From positions 1-11,665 of the forward strand of contig CANOCD010000017.1 of the NCBI GenBank assembly GCA_947564495.1: DNA of 11,665 nucleotides, read 5' to 3'. The number at the start of each line of letters is the position of its first letter. Positions within the stretch are counted from its first letter, which is position 1. The notes below the pieces were generated by a model. The model was not told where the DNA came from. It did no database searches and saw only the letters and a list, made by a program, of their open reading frames with translations. A program made the translations under genes and the position numbers. The DNA comes from an uncultured Angelakisella sp. (lineage in GTDB: Bacteria; Bacillota; Clostridia; Oscillospirales; Ruminococcaceae). Shown piece after piece: positions 6,998 to 11,665 of the stretch.

Positions 6998-7761
6998 CGG
7001 AACTCCTCCTTTGCCCGGCGGAAGCCGTGGGAAAAGGCCGGATCGTATAAGGCACTGCGGCGGTAGTCATTCCCCAGGAAATCCCCCACCAGGATGAGGG
7101 CGGTCTTGGTGATATGGTTTTTCTCGGCGGTCTCCCCCAGGGTGGCCAGGGTGCAGAGAAAGACCCGTTCCTCCGGCCAGGTGGCCTTGTAGACGATGGC
7201 GGCGGGGGTGTCGAGGCGGTAGGCCCCTCCCGCCAGGAGGCGGCGGGCCGCCTCCTCCGCCATCCCGGCGGAGAGGAAAAGGGCCATGGAGGCCCCGTGG
7301 GCGGCCAGGGCGGAAAGGTCCTCCCCCTCCGGGACGGGGGTCCGCCCCGGCATCCGGGTGAGGATCACCGTCTGACTTGCCCCGGGGAGGGTGTACTCCG
7401 CCGGGATGGCCGCCGCCGCCCCGGAAAAGCTGGAGACCCCCGGGGTGACGTCAAAGGGGATGCCCCGCTCCCGGAGGGTGTCCATCTGCTCCCGGATCGC
7501 CCCGTAAAGGGAGGGGTCCCCGGTGTGGAGCCGCACCGTATCCCAGCCCCGTTCCTCCCCGGCCTCCATGAGGGCCAGGACCTCCTCCAGGGTCATGCTT
7601 GCGCTGTCGTGGCAGGGGGTGCCGGGGCGGGCAAGCTCCAAAAGCTCCGGGTTCACCAGGCTCCCGGCGTAGATGACCTGCCCCGCCTCCCCCAGGAGCC
7701 TTGCCCCCCGCAGGGTGATGAGGTCCGGGGCCCCGGGGCCCGCTCCCACAAAGTGTACCAT
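6994..7761 (-). CDS. cbiF: Cobalt-precorrin-4 C11-methyltransferase (CbiF)
   Basis: CbiF adds the SAM methyl group at C-11 of cobalt-precorrin-4. The 255-residue protein is a tetrapyrrole methylase of normal length, starting directly at the family motif VHFVGAGPGAPDLITLRG (2-19). It also has IYAGSLVNPELL (30-41), HTGDPSLYGAIREQ (79-92), TPGVSSFSGAAA (106-117), LTRMPGRTPVPE (134-145) and a YKATWPEE segment (191-198), all characteristic of the CobM/CbiF subgroup. The ATG at 7761-7759 follows the cbiL TGA after a single base, and a GGAGGA SD lies in the end of cbiL. The stop overlaps the cbiG start. CobM of the aerobic pathway is nearly identical in sequence features; CbiG and CbiD decide the name. 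Confidence 0.95.
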   Translation of the reverse strand: MVHFVGAGPGAPDLITLRGARLLGEAGQVIYAGSLVNPELLELARPGTPCHDSASMTLEEVLALMEAGEERGWDTVRLHTGDPSLYGAIREQMDTLRERGIPFDVTPGVSSFSGAAAAIPAEYTLPGASQTVILTRMPGRTPVPEGEDLSALAAHGASMALFLSAGMAEEAARRLLAGGAYRLDTPAAIVYKATWPEERVFLCTLATLGETAEKNHITKTALILVGDFLGNDYRRSALYDPAFSHGFRRAKEEFR

Positions 7762-7762
7762 G

Positions 7763-8458
7763 TCAGTCCTCCTCCCGGATGATGGCGGTGGAAAAGTAGC
7801 CGATGCGCTCCGGCAGCTTTGCCGGGTCCCGGTAGACCTCCTCGCCAGGCAGGCCGCAGTCCTTCACCAGGCTCACCGATGCTTTGGGATGATCCGCCAG
7901 CCAGGCCCGGAGGCGCCCCGCCTCCTTCCCGGCCTTCATAAGAATTTTTGTCCCGGGGAGATCCAGGGCCTCCTCCACCCCTGGGTATCCCCCGGGGATG
8001 ATGTGGAGGGGCAGATGAGGCTTTGTGAGCCCCTGTTCCAGCCGGGCGGCCACGGCGCAGAAGCTGGGCACCCCGGGGATGGTCACCACCGGGTATCCCC
8101 CCGCCGCCAGCACCCGGCTTTGGATGTTGGAGTAGGTGGCGTAGATGGAGGCGTCCCCCAGGTTCACAAGGGCCACGTCCCGGCCCTGGTCCAGGACCGC
8201 CATCACCCGGGCGGCGGCCCGGTCATAGCTTTGGGAGAGGGCGGCCCGGTCCCGGATCATGGGGAAGTCCAGCCGGAGCAGCTCCTTCCCCGCCACCTCG
8301 GGCACCGCCTGGCGGGCGATCTCCAGGGCCACCGGGGTCTCCCCCCCGGAGACGGGGACGGCGATGACCGGGCAGGCCCGGAGGACCTCCGCCGCCCGGA
8401 GGGTCACAAGGCCCGGGTCCCCCGGGCCGACGCTGACGCCGTACAAGGTCCCTTTCAT
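7763..8458 (-). CDS. cbiL: Cobalt-factor II C20-methyltransferase (CbiL)
   Basis: CbiL methylates C-20 of cobalt-factor II, the first dedicated corrin-branch methylation after cobalt insertion. The 231-residue product has the start motif YGVSVGPGDPGLVTLRA (6-22), then VNLGDASIYATYSNI (98-112), IPGVPSFCAVAARL (127-140), LHIIPG (151-156) and ILMKAGKE (172-179). These fit the CobI/CbiL subgroup, in which a serine-proline variant of the start motif is common. Length is normal. The ATG at 8458-8456 overlaps the cbiD stop as ATGA, with GGAAGGAG just upstream inside cbiD. It may also be called cobI; the cobalt-loaded substrate is inferred from the anaerobic gene set around it. Confidence 0.94.
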   Translation of the reverse strand: MKGTLYGVSVGPGDPGLVTLRAAEVLRACPVIAVPVSGGETPVALEIARQAVPEVAGKELLRLDFPMIRDRAALSQSYDRAAARVMAVLDQGRDVALVNLGDASIYATYSNIQSRVLAAGGYPVVTIPGVPSFCAVAARLEQGLTKPHLPLHIIPGGYPGVEEALDLPGTKILMKAGKEAGRLRAWLADHPKASVSLVKDCGLPGEEVYRDPAKLPERIGYFSTAIIREED

Positions 8459-9606
8459 TCTGTCTCCTTCCTTTCTTCCAGCCTCTCCAAAAGCGCCCTT
8501 GCCCCCGGGGTCATCAGAACGATCCCCCGCCCCGGGAGGTAGGCGGCGGCCTCCGCCGTCACCCCAGTCCCCGCCCGGGCGTGGAGGAGGGCGGCCATCT
8601 TTCCCGCCAGGGAATCCATCACCGGAGCGAGGAGCCCCGCCTCCGCCAAGACCTCCCCCGCCCGGACCGTGGTGGGGGCGGCAAAGAGGGCGGCCACCGT
8701 CTCCCGGCCCGCCCCCAGGAGGGCGGCGTGGGCGGCCAGCAGCTCCATCCGGCAGTCGCCGTACTTGGAATGGGTGTTCCAGAGCCCCCCGGCCAGCTTC
8801 ACCAGTTTGCCCAGGTGCCCCGCCAGAAGGACTTCCTCAAAGCCCAGAGCGACGGCGGCGTCCAGGGCCTCCCCCAGGAAGTTGCCGCACTTCACCGCTA
8901 GGCGGTCGGGGACGGTCTGGCCGAAAAACTCTTTGCCGTAGTTGCCGGGGGTGAGGACCACCCGCCTTTCCCCAGCCGCCGCCAGCACCGAAAGCTCCGC
9001 CCGGATGGTGTCCACAAGGGCGGCTTCGCTCATGGGCTCCACCAGGCCGGAGGTCCCCAGGATGGAGATGCCCCCCACGATGCCCAGCCTGGGGTTGAAG
9101 GTTTTCCTTGCCGCTTCCTCCCCGCCGGGGACGGAGATGGTGGCGGTGAGCCTGCCGGAGAAGCCGGCCCTTTCCCCCTCCTCCCGGAGGGCGGCCAGGA
9201 TCATCTCCCGGGGGACCCGGTTGATGGCGGGCTCCCCCACCGGCTGGTCCAGGCCGGGAAGGGTGACCACCCCGATGCCCTCCCCGGCGGCCAAAGCCAC
9301 CGAGAGGGGCCCCGGGCCGGGCTCTCCCCGGACCGTCGCCCGGATGAGGAGGCCGTCGGTGACATCGGGGTCATCCCCGGCGTCCTTGCGGACCCCGCAG
9401 GAGGCCCAGCTTTCCCCCCGGGCCAGGCCCTCCACCGGGAGCTCCAGCGTCACCCCGGAGGGGGTCTCCAGCCGGACCAGGGCGGGCTCCTCCCCGGCAA
9501 GGAGGGCCCGGGCGGCGGCCTTGGCGGCGGCGGCGGCGCAGCTGCCGGTGGTGTATCCCAGGCGGAGGGGCTTCCCCTCCACCGTCTTGTATCGCTCCAG
9601 CTTCAC
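8455..9606 (-). CDS. cbiD: Cobalt-precorrin-5B C1-methyltransferase (CbiD), first gene of the riboswitch-controlled operon
   Basis: CbiD methylates C-1 of cobalt-precorrin-5B and is diagnostic of the anaerobic pathway. The 383-residue product shows LGYTTGSCAAAAAKAA (16-31), the family N-terminal signature, CGVRKDAGDDPDVTDG (70-85), LGTSGLVEPMSEAAL (183-197), LTPGNYGKEF (218-227), LLAGHLGKLVKLAGG (260-274) and NTHSKYGDCRMEL (277-289). I placed the start at GTG 9606-9604 because GGAGGT (9613-9618) lies 6 bases upstream and the intrinsic terminator ends just before that SD. The open frame continues 300 bases upstream through the riboswitch, but that part is regulatory RNA, not protein. The stop overlaps cbiL as ATGA. 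Expression should fall when cobalamin is abundant. Confidence 0.96.
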   Translation of the reverse strand: MKLERYKTVEGKPLRLGYTTGSCAAAAAKAAARALLAGEEPALVRLETPSGVTLELPVEGLARGESWASCGVRKDAGDDPDVTDGLLIRATVRGEPGPGPLSVALAAGEGIGVVTLPGLDQPVGEPAINRVPREMILAALREEGERAGFSGRLTATISVPGGEEAARKTFNPRLGIVGGISILGTSGLVEPMSEAALVDTIRAELSVLAAAGERRVVLTPGNYGKEFFGQTVPDRLAVKCGNFLGEALDAAVALGFEEVLLAGHLGKLVKLAGGLWNTHSKYGDCRMELLAAHAALLGAGRETVAALFAAPTTVRAGEVLAEAGLLAPVMDSLAGKMAALLHARAGTGVTAEAAAYLPGRGIVLMTPGARALLERLEERKETE

Positions 9607-9612
9607 AGCGCC

Positions 9613-9618
9613 ACCTCC
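9613..9618 (-). promoter_or_regulatory. Ribosome binding site that fixes the cbiD start
   Basis: GGAGGT on the minus strand lies 6 bases before the cbiD GTG and directly after the U-run of the riboswitch terminator. It decides the GTG start over any codon further upstream. The aptamer's B12 box contains a GACCTCC segment that could in principle pair with this site, but the terminator makes transcriptional control the simpler reading. Confidence 0.85.
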
Positions 9619-9645
9619 AAAAGAAAAGAGAGCCCAAAGGCTCTC
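9619..9645 (-). terminator. Intrinsic terminator of the cobalamin riboswitch expression platform
   Basis: Read on the minus strand, GAGAGCC (9645-9639), a TTTG loop and GGCTCTC (9634-9628) form a perfect 7-bp hairpin followed by TTTTCTTTT (9627-9619). It lies between the aptamer and the cbiD SD. Its placement predicts premature termination when cobalamin is bound, as in other Gram-positive cobalamin riboswitches; the direction of control is inferred from that precedent. Confidence 0.85.
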
Positions 9646-9651
9646 CGGCAA

Positions 9652-9714
9652 GCAGGGTCCCTTGGGCAGACCTGCCCCCGGGCCCACGCCGCTTTCCCGC
9701 CCGGAAAACCCTGC
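9652..9714 (-). other. Linker between aptamer and terminator with alternative pairings
   Basis: On the minus strand GCAGGGT (9714-9708) is exactly complementary to ACCCTGC (9658-9652), and between them GGGCA and TGCCC can form a small 5-bp hairpin. These could be part of the switching structure or simply bring the terminator close to the aptamer. Neither pairing overlaps the terminator stem at 9628-9645, so a mutually exclusive antiterminator is not evident by eye. Confidence 0.4.
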
Positions 9715-9721
9715 GTTTTTC

Positions 9722-9861
9722 GTGCCCGAGGGAGGTCTTTTGGCTCGCCATCCTCCTCCCGACCCCCTTCCCGGCACAGGCCAGTGGTTTTGGGTCGCTC
9801 GTCCGGCTAACAACAGCGGGGGCTGCCGCAGATTTTCACTGCGTTCCCTGTTCCTCGGCAC
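9722..9861 (-). ncRNA. Cobalamin (adenosylcobalamin-class) riboswitch aptamer
   Basis: The minus strand carries the conserved elements of the cobalamin riboswitch in order: a closing stem from GTGCCGAG (9861-9854) paired with CTCGGGCAC (9730-9722, one bulge); CAGGGAAC followed by GTGAAAATC; GCAGCCCCCGC; AGCCGGACGAG; CCACTGG; GGGAAGGGG; and a B12 box AGCCAAAAGACCTCC (9745-9731). It sits downstream of a sigma-A-type promoter and upstream of an intrinsic terminator and cbiD. It should bind a cobalamin in the nascent leader RNA and lower transcription of the whole cbiD-cobT operon, including the embedded acetyltransferase. The preferred ligand form (adenosyl, methyl or aquo) cannot be read reliably; the long aptamer suggests class I. 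Confidence 0.93.
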
Positions 9862-9877
9862 GTTGTTGTTTTTCTCT

Positions 9878-9906
9878 ATTGTAGTCTGTCCGGGGGGAGT
9901 TGTCAA
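9878..9906 (-). promoter_or_regulatory. Sigma-A-type promoter of the cobalamin operon
   Basis: On the minus strand TTGACA (9906-9901) is a perfect -35 box, the spacer is exactly 17 bases, and TACAAT (9883-9878) differs from consensus at one position. A transcript would start near 9871, about 10 bases before the aptamer closing stem. The TGA stop of the upstream hydrolase gene (9905-9903) is part of the -35 box. Confidence 0.85.
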
Positions 9907-10916
9907 CTTTTCAGTTCCCGAAGGGCCTCATCCACGCCGTCGTGCTTTTTCACGGCGGGGTCCCGGGCCAGCCTCTTGCCCTCCAGCAGGGCCGCCAACG
10001 TCTCCTGGCTGGGCTGCTCCATCCGCACGTCTTTTTCTATTTTGCGCCGCCACACCAGCCGGTTGTCCGTAAACTCCGCCTCCGCCCTTCCGGTGTCCAG
10101 CAGCCAGGAAAGGTAAGAGCGGATGGTGCTGCCCACCAGGACGTACTGCTGGAAGTCCATAGCAAGGCCGTAGCGGTCAAAGGCCCCCTGTAAAATATCC
10201 TCGAAGGAGTGCCCCTCCCCGGCGAGGTCCAGCACCGCCCCGGCCAGCTCCTCCACCTTCTCCCGGTTTATCCGGGCCAGGGGGGCGATGTCCCTTGTGG
10301 CCTCGGCGTGGGAGGGCACGAACAGCCCGGCCTCCATCTTCTCCACCATCCGGAGGGTATCCAGGTAGGCGGCCACGTCGTAGAGGAAGGTGAAGCCGTA
10401 CTTTTCCAGCGTCTTTTCGCTGCTGAGGCAGTCGGCCAGAAAGACGGTGCCGTCGGGACAACGCACCCCTGCCATGTCGAAGAAGTGCCCGGGGAGGGGG
10501 ACCAGCTCCAGCTCCCGGGGAAAGTCGGGGTGGTCGAAACCCACAGCATCGCTGGGCTGGGCCAAAAGGAACTTGTGCCGCAGCGGCCCGCAGGGGTATC
10601 CGCCGTAGAGAAAGGAGGGCTCCAGGACGGGGTCCCGGGTAAAGGCCCCGTTGATCCCCCCGGCAAAGACCCGGCAGCCGGTCTGCCGCTGGAGGTACTG
10701 GTTCCCCCCGATGTGGTCGGCGTTGGAGTGGGTGTTGATGATCCCCCGGAGGGTCCAGCGGTTCTTCTCCAGCAGCTGCCGGACCTTCCGCCCGGCCTCC
10801 TTGTCGCCGCCGCTGTCGATGAGGTACACCGCCCCCTCCCCGGCCTCCCAGACGCCGATCTTGGCGGGGCAGTCCAGATACCAGCTCTGGGCCCCGGCTC
10901 TTACCAGTTCGTACAT
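9903..10916 (-). CDS. Metallo-beta-lactamase-fold hydrolase, function unknown
   Basis: The 337-residue protein has an N-terminal MBL-fold domain (about 1-210) and a helical C-terminal part (about 215-337). Metal-site elements are THSNADHIGGN (62-72), PLPGHFFDMAG (140-150, H144), FLADCL (159-164, D162) and VPSHAE (200-205, H203). In the first motif the canonical HxHxDH reads H63-S-N65-A-D67-H68, so the second histidine is asparagine, while the remaining ligands are present. The order therefore supports an active or modified metal site in a glyoxalase II-like arrangement; the substrate is unknown. The family includes thioesterases, lactonases and nucleases, and nothing here chooses among them. 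An AAGGAAGG SD precedes the ATG by about 7 bases. It lies 26 bases after the kinase-like gene and ends inside the -35 box of the cob promoter. It is outside riboswitch control, so a corrinoid role is not implied. There is no signal peptide, so it is probably cytoplasmic. Confidence 0.85.
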   Translation of the reverse strand: MYELVRAGAQSWYLDCPAKIGVWEAGEGAVYLIDSGGDKEAGRKVRQLLEKNRWTLRGIINTHSNADHIGGNQYLQRQTGCRVFAGGINGAFTRDPVLEPSFLYGGYPCGPLRHKFLLAQPSDAVGFDHPDFPRELELVPLPGHFFDMAGVRCPDGTVFLADCLSSEKTLEKYGFTFLYDVAAYLDTLRMVEKMEAGLFVPSHAEATRDIAPLARINREKVEELAGAVLDLAGEGHSFEDILQGAFDRYGLAMDFQQYVLVGSTIRSYLSWLLDTGRAEAEFTDNRLVWRRKIEKDVRMEQPSQETLAALLEGKRLARDPAVKKHDGVDEALRELKS

Positions 10917-10942
10917 ACAAAAACCTTCCTTCTATAAATAGA

Positions 10943-11446
10943 TCATTCCTTGGATATTGCCGCCAGCGCCTCCGCCACCTCCCGGGGGGTCTTGCCGCCA
11001 GTGTCGATCTTCCGGGTGTTCAGCTTTTCGTAGAGCGGGAGGCGGGCCAAGCTGTTCTCCACCGCCCCGGGCTCCCGGAGCCCCCGGCGGATGTCCTCCT
11101 CCAGCCTCCCCCGGAGGGTCTCCTCCCCGGCCAGGAGGGAGACCAAATGGACCCGGCATCCCGCCGTGTCCAGCCCGGAGAGTACGTCGTAGATGATCTC
11201 CTGCCGGTCCATCACCCAGCAGAAGATGACGTTCTCGTAGGCTGAGCACCCCAGGAAGTTCCCCAGCAGGTGCCGGATGTTATCCGTCACCATGGCCTTG
11301 GTCTCCTCCGTCACCTGAAAGGGGCTGGCATCCCAGCACCAGTCACCGTCCAGAAAGACGCTGTTGGGCAGAAGGGATTTCAGTTCCCGGCAGGCGGCGG
11401 TTTTCCCCACTCCCATGGGGCCGCCGACGAGGTACAGGTTTTTCAT
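10943..11446 (-). CDS. Small P-loop nucleotide kinase-like ATPase
   Basis: This 167-residue protein begins at once with a Walker A loop, GGPMGVGKTA (8-17), after one beta-strand. An FLDGDWCWDASPF segment (31-43) follows, in the place where small P-loop kinases bind substrate. FCWVMDR (75-81) may form the second nucleotide-site strand. An arginine-rich lid-like region, LRGRLEEDIRRGL (111-123), and RKID near the C-terminus fit an adenylate/shikimate-kinase-like fold. The layout suggests phosphorylation of a small molecule, but the substrate is not recognisable. The start is supported by AAGGAGG (11455-11461) 8 bases upstream. The gene is followed 26 bases later by the MBL-fold hydrolase, so the two are likely co-transcribed. 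It could be an antibiotic- or nucleotide-modifying kinase; that is only a possibility by analogy. Confidence 0.8.
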   Translation of the reverse strand: MKNLYLVGGPMGVGKTAACRELKSLLPNSVFLDGDWCWDASPFQVTEETKAMVTDNIRHLLGNFLGCSAYENVIFCWVMDRQEIIYDVLSGLDTAGCRVHLVSLLAGEETLRGRLEEDIRRGLREPGAVENSLARLPLYEKLNTRKIDTGGKTPREVAEALAAISKE

Positions 11447-11454
11447 GGGGTCGG

Positions 11455-11461
11455 CCTCCTT
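11455..11461 (-). promoter_or_regulatory. Ribosome binding site of the kinase-like gene
   Basis: AAGGAGG lies 8 bases before the ATG at 11446-11444. It argues against the longer alternative frame that reads through this region from further right. Confidence 0.75.
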
Positions 11462-11476
11462 GATTTTCTTTATCCA

Positions 11477-11485
11477 AGTATATCA
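11477..11485 (-). promoter_or_regulatory. Candidate extended -10 promoter for the kinase/hydrolase pair
   Basis: TGATATACT on the minus strand combines an extended TGn element with a near-consensus -10 (TATACT). A transcript would begin about 25 bases before the kinase-like ATG. No -35 box is recognisable at the proper distance, so this is only a candidate. Confidence 0.35.
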
Positions 11486-11500
11486 CAAACCGGAAGGATA

Positions 11501-11509
11501 TGGTATAAT
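11501..11509 (+). promoter_or_regulatory. Candidate plus-strand extended -10 element, divergent to the kinase gene
   Basis: TGGTATAAT contains a perfect TATAAT with a TGn extension. It would drive transcription rightwards, out of the window, away from the kinase gene. No good -35 is present at 17 bases and no convincing gene follows before the edge, so it may be fortuitous in this AT-rich stretch. Confidence 0.3.
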
Positions 11510-11543
11510 AAGATTTACTTGATGGTTTTTCGGGCGGGATGAG

Positions 11544-11561
11544 GGCCGCCTGGCGGCGGCC
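11544..11561. repeat. GC-rich inverted repeat in the right intergenic region
   Basis: GGCCGCC and GGCGGCC flank a TGGC loop, forming a perfect 7-bp hairpin. A short TTTA follows on the plus strand, too weak a U-run for a confident terminator. Confidence 0.45.
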
Positions 11562-11622
11562 TTTAGCGGGGACGGCGGAGGCCCTGGCGGGCCCCGCCTT
11601 TTCTCGGGCCGGGGGCTGATGT

Positions 11623-11652
11623 TGCAAAACGCCCTGTAAAGGCGTATTTGCA
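11623..11652. repeat. Inverted repeat at the right edge, possible terminator or recombination-like element
   Basis: TGCAAAACGCC (11623-11633) and GGCGTATTTGCA (11641-11652) are complementary over 11 pairs with one unpaired base, around a 7-base loop. On the minus strand the inner ACGCC/GGCGT stem is followed by TTTG, so it could end a transcript entering from the right. Other roles cannot be judged at the window edge. Apart from this, the other hairpin and the promoter candidates, I see no gene in 11447-11665. Confidence 0.45.
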
Positions 11653-11665
11653 GGGTAGTTGCGTG

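Noticed and set aside
5994..7097. Plus-strand open frames opposite cbiG (two overlapping frames of more than 350 codons)
   Set aside because: These are shadows of cbiG and cbiF in a GC-rich sequence; the encoded peptides have no domain-like features.
9607..9906. N-terminal extension of CbiD by 100 codons
   Set aside because: This stretch is the riboswitch, terminator and SD. The family's N-terminus and the SD both place the start at the GTG at 9606.
11343..11627. Minus-strand open frame of about 94 codons entering from the right intergenic region
   Set aside because: It runs out of frame through the start of the kinase-like gene, has no SD and shows no recognisable features.
1..11665. CRISPR arrays, tRNA or rRNA genes, insertion sequences, phage or transposon genes
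   Set aside because: No regularly spaced repeats, no cloverleaf-like sequence and no transposase or integrase motif were seen on either strand, including around the acetyltransferase gene.

Overview
This window is the core of an anaerobic (early-cobalt-insertion) cobalamin biosynthesis operon. All genes seen with confidence are on the minus strand, so transcription runs from high to low coordinates. The sequence is very GC-rich, junctions are mostly 4-base stop/start overlaps, Shine-Dalgarno (SD) sequences are strong (AAAGGAGG types), and GTG starts are frequent. CbiD, CbiG and a fused CbiE-CbiT mark the oxygen-independent pathway. Together these suggest a strictly anaerobic, high-GC Clostridia, perhaps a gut Oscillospiraceae lineage. 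The taxonomic call is inference.

Layout in transcription order. (1) Right edge, 11447-11665: intergenic DNA with two inverted repeats and two weak divergent promoter candidates. (2) 10943-11446: a small P-loop nucleotide-kinase-like ATPase. (3) 9903-10916: a metallo-beta-lactamase-fold hydrolase. (4) 9607-9906: a near-consensus sigma-A promoter whose -35 box contains the hydrolase stop codon, then a cobalamin riboswitch aptamer (9722-9861), an expression platform ending in an intrinsic terminator (9619-9645), and the SD of cbiD. (5) 130-9606: cbiD, cbiL, cbiF, cbiG, a CatA-type chloramphenicol acetyltransferase homologue, cbiH, cbiJ, cbiET, cbiA and cobT, with gaps of at most 3 bases or short overlaps. 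(6) Left edge, 1-95: the start of a small unidentified reading frame that runs off the window.

The encoded enzymes act in sequence. CbiL, CbiH and CbiF methylate cobalt-factor II onward. CbiG opens the delta-lactone and releases the two-carbon fragment. CbiD methylates C-1 and CbiJ reduces the macrocycle. CbiE-CbiT methylates C-5 and C-15 and decarboxylates. CbiA amidates cobyrinate to the a,c-diamide. CobT activates the lower-ligand base. The only break between cobalt-factor II and the a,c-diamide is CbiC (methylmutase). The chelatase, CbiP, CbiB, CobU, CobS and the adenosyltransferase are also absent here and must lie elsewhere if the pathway is complete.

The most unusual element is the intact CAT-like gene inside this operon. 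It has the CAT active-site signature, starts from its own SD inside the end of cbiG, and its last codons carry the SD of cbiH. It is therefore placed to be co-transcribed under B12-riboswitch control.
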